Assembly: GCA_963682025.1 (NCBI GenBank)
Contig: OY821519.1
Coordinates: 157,935,082-157,999,081 of the forward strand
Origin: Cordilura impudica
Lineage: Eukaryota; Arthropoda; Insecta; Diptera; Scathophagidae
Direction of reading: 5' to 3'
DNA length: 64,000 bases
The notes under the pieces were generated by a model. It did not search any database. It was not told where the DNA came from and was given only the letters and a program-made list of their open reading frames with translations. Positions 11,403 to 20,814 of the stretch are shown here, in pieces (within the stretch, counting starts at the first letter, position 1; each line of letters starts with the position of its first letter). The translations under genes and the position numbers were made by a program.

Positions 11403-12611
11403 CTATGAATGGTAGCTGGGAGCATGCCCTAAAAAATTAATGCTTTCAAAATCATTATCGTTAGCATGCTGTTCGATATCTAGAACCGCATCGTCCGCTG
11501 TGATGGAATATTGTTCCACCTCATTTGTCACATGGTTGATCCTCTGAATCCTGGATCCCGTTTGTCTGTCCGATCCAGGTTGTTTTTTCGTAGGTTGAAA
11601 ATTTTGGTTTCGACCGCTCGTGTGCTGTCTGAACCTTGAAGACGATGGGTCAATATCCATTGGTTCTGGAATATCTTGTCCTCTGACTTGACCCGGGTGC
11701 CTTTGAGATTGGACCCTATTATAGTATGGGTTTTTCTCGTTAGGTTGATTTTGATTGGGGAATTTCCTAGCATTAATTTTATTATTCTCGTTGATTCTAT
11801 TAGCAAATGTGGTTGCAAAAACATACCGCTCGTGGTTGGATTCAAGTTCCTGTGCGAGTGCCAATGCTGTTGGTAGGTCCACAGGTCGTGACGAGAATAA
11901 GATGTCGCATAGAGGTTTTCTTAAACCTGAAATAAAGGTGCGAAGTGCATCCTTTCTATACTTATCATTTAGCACATGTACGACGTCACTGTCGTACGTC
12001 ATCAATGTCTTATTCGTCAATAATGTAAGCTTTCGTTCAACGCTATCATAAAAATCCAAAACAGAACCATTACCCTGTCTAAGCGTGCTTAACTCCTGTT
12101 CTATTAAATATATTGGTCGTTTATCCGCATATGTAAAATCCAAGCGAGCAATAATAGCTCGAAAATTTAGCACTGTATTAAATGAGGCCAGAACGGCATC
12201 TGCCGCTCCCCTTATCTTATTTCTCAGAATGGCCACTGCTTGGTAGTGTTTAGAACTACCATCAAAATTCTCATAAACCTTATATGCAGTATGTGCTGCC
12301 TGTCTCCAAGAGACATATTGTTCTAATTTACCGTCGAACTCCGGTAATGATTTTACTAAGTCAAGCGTTTCGTTGCATACCACTGAAGGGTCTATGGCAG
12401 TTTCCCTAAATTCTTCTACGTTCACTCTACCAACTTCTAAACTAGCTATTTTCTCAGTAAGTTCGTTAATTTTTTCTGTAAACAATCTAGACTGATGTTG
12501 TGTTGCCGCAACTACGGCCCTGTTAATCATAGCTTGTACTTCTTCCTGTGACATCCTTTCTCTATTTCCCGTAATATTTAAACTGTCAAACAAGTCCTCC
12601 AAATCACTCAT
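11403..12611 (-). CDS. gag: Errantivirus B Gag, intact
   Basis: Gag is the structural capsid precursor of the element. The 402-codon frame is uninterrupted. An acidic N-terminus leads to a helical region (EKINELTEKIASLE), then the conserved gypsy-group capsid core (LPEFDGKLEQYVSWRQAA near residue 90; ALRTFISGLRKPL near 220). The C-terminal third is Asn/Gln/Pro/Arg-rich and has no CCHC knuckle, as is usual for errantiviruses. The protease frame follows at the stop. It is the only major reading frame of B left open, which contrasts sharply with the neighbouring pol and bears on how this copy moved. Confidence 0.9.
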   Translation of the reverse strand: MSDLEDLFDSLNITGNRERMSQEEVQAMINRAVVAATQHQSRLFTEKINELTEKIASLEVGRVNVEEFRETAIDPSVVCNETLDLVKSLPEFDGKLEQYVSWRQAAHTAYKVYENFDGSSKHYQAVAILRNKIRGAADAVLASFNTVLNFRAIIARLDFTYADKRPIYLIEQELSTLRQGNGSVLDFYDSVERKLTLLTNKTLMTYDSDVVHVLNDKYRKDALRTFISGLRKPLCDILFSSRPVDLPTALALAQELESNHERYVFATTFANRINENNKINARKFPNQNQPNEKNPYYNRVQSQRHPGQVRGQDIPEPMDIDPSSSRFRQHTSGRNQNFQPTKKQPGSDRQTGSRIQRINHVTNEVEQYSITADDAVLDIEQHANDNDFESINFLGHAPSYHS

Positions 12612-12955
12612 AAATTAAAAAATGTAGTTTTAGTTTCGTAAAACCGTCAACACACTTTCGCTTTAGCTGGATAGAAAAGGTCAAAACACTGATAATTAAA
12701 ACCGTTAGCACGATAGCACTATTTTCACTTTTGATATTCTTTTTATTTTTTCCTTCTAAAGCCACTTTATGAAAATTGGAAACTTTACTTACATTCTTTT
12801 TTATTTCTTAATGTAATTCTCCGTTTGACTTGGTGTTGGTGGTGGTGTTGGCTGGTGTTGGTGGCGGTGGTGTTGGCTGCTGTTGGTGGCGGTGGTGGTG
12901 GTGCTGTTGTTGAAGTTATAGTTTGATATTCCTGATGAAATGTGCGGTTGCTTAT
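12612..12955 (-). other. 5' leader of element B
   Basis: The untranslated region between primer site and gag carries a CAC/AAC-type trinucleotide run (12830-12905 as GGTGTTGGT on the + strand). Its open frames are low-complexity. Packaging signals would be expected here but cannot be read from sequence. Confidence 0.6.
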
Positions 12956-12969
12956 CCTGTTGGGCGCCA
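12956..12969 (-). other. Primer-binding site, tRNA-Lys type
   Basis: The minus strand reads TGGCGCCCAACAGG, matching the tRNA-Lys primer site of gypsy. Its first T is the last base of the LTR, so there is no spacer. Confidence 0.85.
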
Positions 12970-13282
12970 GTGAAGAAATCTCTATCGTATTTATTCTGGT
13001 AAACTTCTTCTCGTTGGATATCTCTTTCCAATAAGTAAAACGACTGTGTTCTGTGAGTTAGGGTCTTAAACTAAATTTTATTTTCTACCACCAAGTTTGC
13101 GTTGGCTACAAAGTGCAACGCAAACATATAACTTAAATTAGCAAAAACGTAAAATATAAAATCGAAGTAGCTGATCATGCAAATCTAAAACGGCGCGTGT
13201 CAACTATACGCAGCACCAATACTAAGCTACGTATGAACTAAATGTTGCCGATTAGGCAGATCAGAATCAAAGCGTGTTAACT
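12969..13282 (-). mobile_element. 5' LTR of errantivirus B
   Basis: This 314-bp copy matches 5488-5801 at all but one position by eye. It is flanked by the TATA duplication at 13283-13286. Confidence 0.93.
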
Positions 13283-13286
13283 TATA

Positions 13287-13672
13287 CAAAAATCTATTTA
13301 ATATTTAAATTATTAAGAGTAGAATGTTTAGAATTTCTAATCAAATAGCAGAACGTGTCAATATTTAAAAGTTTTAAATTAAAATATATTCAGTTTAAAG
13401 AAATTATGCATATATTAAATAAAAAATAAAAAAAAATGTAAGCGATCCTTGAACTCACTGAAATTGCCACTTCAAATTATGCATATATTAAATAAAAAAT
13501 AAAAAAAAATGTAAGCGATTCTTGAGCTCACTGAAGTGGCCACTTCAAAGTACGAAAAAGAATAAAACGTAACAAGAAAAAAAGAAATGAGTGTAAAGAA
13601 AGTCCTGAAAAACAGATATCGTGTCTTTTTGTTTACCCCTCTTGCTTATCTAAACCGTTCGCCTACAAAGCG
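13287..13672. repeat. Foldback element, left inner arm
   Basis: The reverse complement matches 14795-15118: AAAAATCTATTTAAT, then TTCTAATC, then GCCACTTCAAA, then TTTGTTTACCCCTCTTGCTT. It continues the outer arm 5186-5487 once element B is removed. Inside it, a ~70-bp segment (AATTATGCATATATTAAAT through TGTAAGCGAT.CTTGA) is tandemly doubled near 13405-13550. Confidence 0.8.
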
Positions 13673-14794
13673 GTCACAATAATTTCGCCAAACTTTTCGT
13701 GCAAGTAATTGCTGCCACCAACGATGATTAATGTTACCCTGTTAAAAATTTAATACATATTTACTGGATTACTGCACAATTGCAATTAAAGTTTTAACTT
13801 GTTAAATGTATTATTATGATTCATTTCCTGAAATGCGCATATAAAAACGCAAGTTTGTTAATTATAGAGCATAAATATTATTAACTATTATTAAAATAAT
13901 TCTAATAATAATATATGTAAACATTTTCCCTCAAACATGTGCCTGTATAGTAAACTAGGTAACTCTATTTTAAAAAAATAAGAGAGAGAAGTAAACAAAT
14001 TTTTTCAAGTTTTCGCTTCGACAACATTTTAAAAATGAGATTGCAATGCTGAGTACACACGATGGAACATTAAGTGGAACATTCGTAAAAAAACATGTTT
14101 CATTTTTGAATACAAACGATGCAACCAAAAACGAAACATCACTTCTGTGTATTTGTTGAATATGCTGCTACTAAGCATATATACGCGGAAGAAATTTTTT
14201 TAGTATGAGACACACAGAGTGAGATGACAGCTATTGTTATTATTAATAACGATTGATGCACTGTTGTACGAAAATGAATAATGGATACAATTAATTGATA
14301 ATTAAATAACTTCAATAAACATTTTATATAAAATGCAATTAATTGATAATTTAAGACTTTAATAAACATTTCATATAAAATTAAATTTTATATGTACTTC
14401 TTTTATTATTATAAAATTAAAATTTTTGTTAAAATTTTATGTAAATTTCTTTTTTTACTATAAAACTAAACTTAAATTCATTCATTGTCTTCAAATTTCG
14501 CCATTTTCGTCTCTCTTTTATTTTCTTTACTCCGATATACAACACAACATTACAGCATGACTGCTCTCAATGAAATAAGAGAGCAAAAACAGTAAACATA
14601 GATACAGACGATGGAACCTTGAGTTTGGAAACGTAAAATATCAAAATATTTTGATAGTTGAGGAACCAAAATTGGAACATGAATTTTGAAATGAAACATT
14701 TCAATCCACGATGGAACATTAACAGGAACATCGTCATGTTCCATGGAATATGGTGATTTTTTACGAGTTCGTTTTTCGACGTCTTTTTTTGTTA
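13673..14794. repeat. Foldback element, core
   Basis: This non-coding AT-rich core lies between the arms. It holds repeated ACGATGGAACATTAA blocks near 14058, 14600 and 14710, which suggest a small element inside it. It also has two direct copies of an AATTAATTGATAATT...AATAAACATTT.ATATAAAAT unit at 14286-14385. No gene is seen. Confidence 0.6.
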
Positions 14795-15118
14795 GTAGGT
14801 GAACGATGTAGAGAAGCAAGAGGGGTAAACAAAAAGACACGATTTCTGTTTTTGAAAATTTTTTTCATATTTCTCTTTGCACTAATCTTTTTTTCTTGTT
14901 GCGTTTTATTCAATTTCTTACTTTGAAGTGGCCACTTCAGTGAGATCAAGAATCATTTACATATTTATTTTTTACTTAATATTTATGCGTAATTTCTTTA
15001 AACTGAATAGGTTTTAACTTTAAACTTTTAAACATTGATACATTATGCTTTTTGATTAGATATTCTAAATATTCTGCTCTTAATAATTTAAATATTAAAT
15101 AGGTTTTTGTATATACAG
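14795..15118. repeat. Foldback element, right inner arm
   Basis: This is the inverted copy of 13287-13672, ending AATAGGTTTTTGTATATA, where a Tigger-like insertion begins. The arm resumes at 18525. Confidence 0.75.
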
Positions 15119-15345
15119 TGAAATATGAAAATTCAAAACAAAATTTTAATTTTAAAATAAAATTTTAATCTTCATAACATTTATAACGACAAAACTTAAA
15201 AAAAACAGAACACTTTTTCAGAAACATGGATGAGATCTCAATGTATTTTGCACTTATTTCTCGAAAACATCGGTTATACTTTTCTGTTTAAATGAAAGCG
15301 CCGCTTTTAGAAATACAGCCCGCTATCTCAAGCGTTTGAGCACAT

Positions 15346-16295
15346 TTACGTCGCTTTGGTCCGATATTTATTGTCGGCCCAATCCAACGCTTTATTGCAA
15401 ATATCAATTGCTTCGGTTACGCTTATCCAGCCAATGTTATCTTCTACGGCTTCGACATCGTCATCGTCGTCGACATCTTCATTTTTCTCCTCTTCGTGTT
15501 CATGCTCCTCGGCTTTGTCATCATCAAAAGTTCCATTCTCAACTATAACTAAAAAAATTAAACAAATATAATTTAGCATTTCGTTGAGTAGAAGCAATGG
15601 AAAAATACCACAGGATTCAAACTTTCGAGAAGATTGAGTGTTGAATTTATCAGTGATTTGATTTCCGAGTTCAAATTTTCTCTTAATACGCTCAATGGAA
15701 TGTTGTCATCTTCACCTTCTTCAGGTTCCAACATACTCATAATATTTTTCCAGCATTTTGCTAACGTCTCAGTGCTAACTAGATTCCATGCGTCGTTCAA
15801 TAGACCAGTGGCTTCTTTTAATGTTAAAGTTTTCATCGATTCTATGAAATTTTTGTTTTATGCTGCAACTGAGGCAAAAAAGCTGAATTAAAGCTTTGTG
15901 ATTTTTATTGCGTTTTAGTCCATTGGTTGAATGAGACGGGTAACATTTGGTGGCATGAAGATTGCGATTATGTTACAATCTTCTGATCTTAGCTCTGCTT
16001 CGCTTGGATGGGAGGGGGCATTATCAGTTAGAAGGAGATCCTTAATTGGCAAATTCTGTTCGCTTAAAAATTTTGTGACTTAACATTTTCAATAGTTTGG
16101 CTTTCTCCTTTGGCATCATTGCGCTTACTGCCCAGTTTTTGTTCCGCGTTCCAACAAACCATCTACAGAGACATCTTTCCAATTTAGGAAACTCTGCTTT
16201 TTTCAATGTTGATCTTTTTCCTGGCCCCGAGAATATGTTAAGATCACGCTGAAAAATCAAATTTTTCTTTTTTTAAGCTCGTTGACTTAGCGACA
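15346..16295 (-). pseudogene. Tigger/pogo-like transposase, internally deleted
   Basis: Three pieces read in order on the minus strand. Near 16250-16070 is a CENP-B-type helix-turn-helix region (KAEFPKLERCLCRWF) with KEKAKLL after it. Near 16060-15910 is the second half of the DDE core ([13 protein letters not shown], then [13 protein letters not shown]), whose second and third acidic residues are visible, followed by TAA. From 15836 to 15346 is the C-terminal region, with DAWNLVSTETLAKCWKNI, an acidic EEGEDD patch, and ISVTEAIDICNKALDWAD after a frameshift. The first catalytic aspartate and the part between HTH and core are gone. Jerky/Tigger proteins share this layout, so the class is fairly firm. 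Confidence 0.75.
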
Positions 16296-17356
16296 TTGTA
16301 TTGTTTTGAAGATAAAGTAACTGTTTAAGCACAAATTTGCTTATTAATTTAGTTTGCCCTTTTGCAAACCCTAACCCGCTTTAAGGGTTAATTACAAGTT
16401 GGAATCTAAGTTTTACTTCTTTTTGCAAACATCTTTGTAGGGAGTATTTGCATAGATTCTAACTAGTAAACCCTTAACGGTATCAAAAACATTGCTTGTT
16501 GCCTCTTTTTATCTTAGTTAAGCGCACTAACACTTATCAAATTCCCATCCAGCATTATGGTGGTATTAGTGAAAATTTGTTAGTATGTGTGACACCGGCG
16601 ATGCTGGATGGAAAATCAAATATTTTAGATTTTTGGCAAGCTGGATGAGAGATTTTGATGAATGTATTGTATTTTCTCATCGAGCACGTTCACGCTTTAA
16701 ACGAGATTTCAAACAGAACGGACGCTAAAAATGTCGGATGAAAAAAGTGATTTTTTTAATTAATTCTTTTCTTGGCCTATATAATTAATTGTATTTATTT
16801 TATTTATTAAAAAGCAAATAAGTTTGAAATAACATTAAAATTAACACTTTTTATTTTTTTTTCTATTTTGTTTCTCCCGCTGTTGACACTTCAAAGTAAA
16901 ATGAAAAATGAATGATGTACGGGTCGTACAGCAAATGTATATACTAACGTCAAGCACACGTACACGAGCTTGATGTCAAGCGTTTGATATATGTATAGCC
17001 CTTTAGATATAACTTTTTAATCTTCGTTTGAATATCAAGACGAACACGTCGTTACACGGATCTCCATATTTTCATATACAGACCATTTTAAAGGTAATTT
17101 ATTTTAAATAAAATATAGAGAATTTTCTCATTATTAATAAAACCATAAAAAATCTTGTTTTCTTTTATTTCCATCGAACCCTGCATTTACGGCAAAACAG
17201 TAACACTAACTCCCTTATTTAGGCGCCCTAAAATGTTCGACTTTTGCTGCAAAGTTAAAATATTAATTTTTTGAACTCATTTTTATGCGATTTATGTTGC
17301 ACAAAAGAAATAAACAATTAGAGTTCAACTACATATCTGTCAAAATCAGTCATTTA
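16296..17356. other. Non-coding interior of the Tigger-like element
   Basis: No open frame with family likeness was seen. It is AT-rich and contains a short hairpin repeat (next entry). Confidence 0.4.
16543..16615. repeat. Short hairpin repeat
   Basis: CCCATCCAGCAT near 16544 and ATGCTGGATGG near 16600 form an imperfect inverted repeat with a ~40-base loop. It could be a tiny MITE; no duplication is evident. Confidence 0.4.
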
Positions 17357-18379
17357 TAGTGCGTTTACAATAAGCAAAATCTAGTATATACAGATTTCGA
17401 GCACAATCTAGCTCATTTTTACTACATTTCCTATACAAAACAAAATCTAGCTCGTTACTTGATTTTAGCAAAATCTTACAAAATCTTTTTAATATTTTAG
17501 TAGAAAATTACAACGCAGTGAATAAAAAATTAACATTAAAAAACAAAAACAAAAGAAAACAATTTAAATAAATAAATAAATAAAATATTAATTATTAATG
17601 AAAACAACTATAGCCCAGCCCTCGAAATTCAACTGCAAATTCTAGGCAATATTATTTTTTCATTAAATTTTTTTCTTTCAATATTTTTCTAATGTATGAA
17701 TATTCAAATATTTAAAGCCTAAAGGTATGCTAACCAATTTTAGCAATTCACAATTCAACACAAGGTGTGTGATATCCAATTTAAATCATTCGCATTAACA
17801 GGGTGTAACGAATTATTATAAATATTTTATTTTAATTAATTTAATATATTTTTAAGACAGACTAAACATAAATTTTATCATTGTCAGCTTCTCCTCCATA
17901 TGAGCTATAACTATGCCAATTTTCACACTACTCCGTGCCCGCATATTGCTTAAAAAGGGAAATAAAAATTTACCTTCACGAATTAATATATAGATGACGA
18001 ATCTATAATAACAAAAATACTTAGTACTTGAAGCTATAATTTTTTATACTTATATGTGCCCATTCCCATCTGCTATAAAATAATTGTGCAAAAAACATTT
18101 GTTTTTGTTGCTCAAACAATACATTCAACAAATGCTGATTTTTTTTCGCAAAATTCTTTTTTCATTCTTGATGCATAATATAATAATAAAATCTGTTCCT
18201 TTTCAGAATTTACCATATTTCCATTTTCCTATTGTTTAGTTTATTTATGTTTTATTTTAATCAGCTGTGTATTGTTGTGGAAACAAATTCACACAAAATG
18301 TCAAAAAAGTAAACGGTATAGATTTTGAAATAGATTTTAACTAAAATCTACTAGATTTTCCTCAGATGTAAACGCACTA
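17357..18379. mobile_element. Harbinger-type MITE
   Basis: The inverted ends are TAGTGCGTTTACA (left) and the matching TGTAAACGCACTA (right), extending with gaps to AAAATCTAGTA. They are flanked by TTA at 17354-17356 and 18380-18382, a three-base TWA duplication as made by PIF/Harbinger transposases. The 1 kb interior has no transposase. It lies within the Tigger-like element, so it is the youngest layer there. Confidence 0.75.
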
Positions 18380-18524
18380 TTACACGCATGCGTGAGCTTA
18401 ATATGGGTTTCCCCAAAATCGACAAATAAATTTCACACACACATTTATCTGTAAAAACAAATAATGTGTGATTGTTCACGTTAGACGGTATTCACGTTAA
18501 CGCGACTGCACTATAGTTTTAAAA

Positions 18525-18803
18525 ATTATGATAAATTAATAGGTAGAAAAAGATTAAATCTGGAACTCTTTGTACATATACTATATAATGAAACAATAAT
18601 AACAAAAATAAAAAAAAATAATTTGAATTTACAATAATTCGTATATTTTTTATATTTTTCTTAAGTGAAAAATATATTAAAGCAGATTAAAAAAACATGC
18701 AACTGAAAAATTATCGTATGAATGCAAAAGGTTTTTGGTAGCAGCTTCAAAAGAGAATTAAGAAAAACGACGTCGTAAAAATCGTAGTGTAAAGCTTGGC
18801 TAA
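18525..18803. repeat. Foldback element, right outer arm
   Basis: This is the inverted partner of 5186-5487. It shares AATTATGATAAATTA at the inner side, GAATGCAAAAGGTTTTTGG, and AACGACGTCGT near the outer end. The outermost bases (GTGTAAAGCTTGGCT) have diverged from the left copy. Confidence 0.75.
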
Positions 18804-19206
18804 GCCGGTGACGGCTTATTTCAGCTGACGCAAGCTAACAAATATTTCGGCGGCATATTCTACGAATATTGTTACGGCGGCGCGAAGCCGGCTGTAATTT
18901 GGCTGGCGTTGTTCCATATAATTAAAGTTGAATTTTTGGTCTGTGAAACTAAGCAAAAATTTTTGTGAACTAGATATGAATCAACAATTTCATTAATTTA
19001 GTGCTGAAATTTTAGCTCTGCATATTTGTAAAAGTTTAAAGCTTAGTCATTATTCTAAACAAACAACTTGCCAATACAGAGTAAACTATCAAATATTTTG
19101 TAGGTATGTATTATGTAGAAGTATTAATGTGCATGTACATATGCGCTGTATACAATATATTTTAAAATGAAATATTTTGTGAAGATAAAAATTTCATACT
19201 TTTAGA
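18804..19206. other. Unassigned, locally GC-richer spacer
   Basis: GGCGGC, GGCGGCGCG and AAGCCGGCT motifs make 18800-18910 richer in CpG than its surroundings. Pyrimidine-poor AT sequence follows, ending CATACTTTTAG, which could be a splice acceptor for the next frame. A promoter or an unrecognised transposon end is possible. Confidence 0.3.
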
Positions 19207-19539
19207 ATGGATTTATATGATGAGAAGGAGCATATTATTAGCAGTGATGAATATAGTGGGGATGACGATGATGACGCTCTGTTAAACGAAGCTGTTAGAG
19301 CTCAAGTTTCATATAAAGAGCTCATTGTTCAAAACAAACAACCTCAATGCCAAATTGAACAACAAAAGCAAAAGCAGCTGAGCTCATTGATAAGACGAAA
19401 CAAAATTTCAATAATATATAAAAATAAATCAATTAAATGGCAAGTATTAAATTCGATACAAAATATTGCATCTATCTTTTTTGATTGCAGAAATTTTTTT
19501 TTCGGCCTCTTAATTTATCTCCGACTAGATATGTGTTAG
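19207..19539 (+). CDS. Unidentified short open frame, acidic N-terminus
   Basis: A 110-codon frame starts at an ATG one base after a possible acceptor (ACTTTTAG|A). The first 50 residues are acidic (EYSGDDDDDALLNEAV), followed by a Gln/Lys-rich helix (QCQIEQQKQKQLSSLIRR). The last 45 residues look like translated intron or spacer (Lys/Ile/Phe-rich). It may be the first coding exon of a transposon or host gene with a donor near 19440, but I recognise no family. Existence as a gene is uncertain. Confidence 0.3.
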   Translation: MDLYDEKEHIISSDEYSGDDDDDALLNEAVRAQVSYKELIVQNKQPQCQIEQQKQKQLSSLIRRNKISIIYKNKSIKWQVLNSIQNIASIFFDCRNFFFGLLIYLRLDMC

Positions 19540-20046
19540 TAAAGTGTATTTTTCTTTTCTTTCGTTCGAATTAGACAACTCCCTTCTTAAGAGATTACTT
19601 GTTAAAAGTGAACACTCAGTATCCAAAAATTAGACATTTCGGCCAGTAGATAATTGGCCGCTTATAAGCGACTTTTATATAAAATAGAGAATGCCGATCT
19701 TTTGTTTACATATGGAGTTAGTACAATAGAGATCGATTGAGTTTTCTTCAGAATGTTTCGATTATTGTAACACGGAAAACCACCTTTTGAACACAACAAA
19801 TCATTTTGATTAAAACTATGTTATATTAACAGTAATGTTATAAGAATTAATTATTAAATACGAAGAACTAAAAACTGTAGCACTTGATTTATATAACTTT
19901 GGAATTCCCTCCATTAGGTATTTTCTTGTATTGTTTGAGACGTGCCACTTCTGAAAAAAGTGCGGTATTATTCTCAACTTGTTTTATGTCTGTGATTATT
20001 TTTACTCAAAGTCCAGTATCGTTTGATGGGCCTGAGATCAGTAAAG
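19540..20046. other. Spacer with possible continuation of the next relic
   Basis: There is no open frame on the + strand. On the minus strand, 19890-20046 reads as short pieces in shifting frames that may extend the relic at 20047-20354. Nothing else is recognised. Confidence 0.3.
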
Positions 20047-20354
20047 TTAGATGGGTTTGCTTCCCCGAGTTCTTAAAGACCATATAAATGCTTTAGTAAC
20101 TTGATGCAAAGTCAGGTCAAACAACGTGGGTATTTCGTACGGGCTAATAAAAGTTAGCTCTTTGATGTAAATATTTGTGTTTATAGTACCAGTTATGGCA
20201 AACGATCGCCTCCTTTCCCTCAAGTGCAAATTATTTAAAAACTTAATTTTTAAGGATACTGTTTGTTTTTGGAACTCAAATATGTGTTCAACATTTCTTC
20301 TAGCATCAGCAATATAAATATTTTGACTCAGAAGTTGGGAAAAGTCGGCACGCG
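20047..20354 (-). pseudogene. Unidentified open frame disrupted by errantivirus C
   Basis: On the minus strand a frame runs from 27335 to 27303, is interrupted by element C, and resumes at 20354 down to a stop at 20047. After removal of C and one CGCG copy it stays open for about 113 codons. Visible stretches are ARADFSQLLSQNIYIADARR, then ERRRSFAITGTINTNIYI, then IPTLFDLTLHQVTKAF. The hydrophobic pattern looks coding, and the last motif recalls the LFDLCL-type start of some leucine-rich ubiquitin-ligase adaptors, but I cannot name a family. It could be a host exon or an unknown transposon. Downstream, coding-like sequence continues in other frames, so it may have been decaying before C arrived. 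Confidence 0.4.
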
Positions 20355-20622
20355 AATTATAGATAAAATAAAATACACAAAGAAAATTGTGATATATCTA
20401 TCTTTATTTAAATGAATCTTAAGACTGAGGCTTAAAAATATTTAAAATACAATTAGGGCTAAGCAACGCAGACAAAAATGCTTACGTTGCTGTCTGGCAA
20501 AGTGTGGGAATAAAACAGAAATATAATACAAAAAATGTTGCGATACAAAAATGCAATAAGATTCTAAATGGTCACTACACTTTGCCAGCCGTTACAATTA
20601 GTTGTGGAGGGGATACGTAACT
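20355..20622 (-). mobile_element. 3' LTR of errantivirus C
   Basis: This 268-bp LTR on the minus strand starts AGTTACGTATCCCC and ends TCTATAATT. It carries AATAAA-like signals. It looks identical to 27031-27298. Confidence 0.95.
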
Positions 20623-20636
20623 TCTCCCCCTTTTGA
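20623..20636 (-). other. Polypurine tract of element C
   Basis: The minus strand reads TCAAAAGGGGGAGA directly before the LTR start AGTTACG. Confidence 0.8.
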
Positions 20637-20814
20637 ATGAAGACTCTCCTAAATCTTCTATATTTTTATTATTATTCATTTGATTCGGTTTTTATTTTTA
20701 ATTGTTTTATTAACAATTTCCTTTTTTTTTTCATTTCTTAAATTATATATTCTAAAGACAATAATCTTTTTTCTTTTTTTTTTTTGTGATATATGATTAA
20801 TAAAAAAAAATATT

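Larger units (their letters stand above)
5488..13282 (-). mobile_element. Errantivirus B, full-length but pol-defective
   Basis: The element is 7795 bp on the minus strand, with 314-bp LTRs and TATA target duplications at 5484-5487 and 13283-13286. It has a tRNA-Lys primer site, intact gag, a DTG protease motif, ruined RT, RNase H and integrase, env with one stop, and a polypurine tract. The LTRs differ at one visible position (G/A in TGGTAGACTT versus TGGTAAACTT). A 1586-bp hAT transposon lies inside RNase H. The target in the foldback arm was TATA, an alternating YRYR site usual for gypsy integrases. Confidence 0.92.
15119..18520 (-). mobile_element. Tigger/pogo-like element in the foldback right arm
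   Basis: The interval separates two stretches that are contiguous in the inverted left arm. It contains a Tigger-type transposase fragment on the minus strand. Near the right edge (18470-18508) the reverse complement reads CAGTCGCGTTAACGTGAA followed by a second TCTAACGTGAAC, typical of Tigger termini. The left edge CAGTG after TATA is a weak match. A TA target duplication is possible at both edges but is not proven. Confidence 0.55.

Noticed and set aside
12801..13031. Minus-strand frame with Thr/Asn/His/Pro runs
   Set aside because: It overlaps the LTR, primer site and leader of element B; its composition reflects trinucleotide repeats.
15336..15571. Ser/His-rich + strand frames
   Set aside because: They are antisense shadows of the acidic C-terminal part of the Tigger-like transposase.
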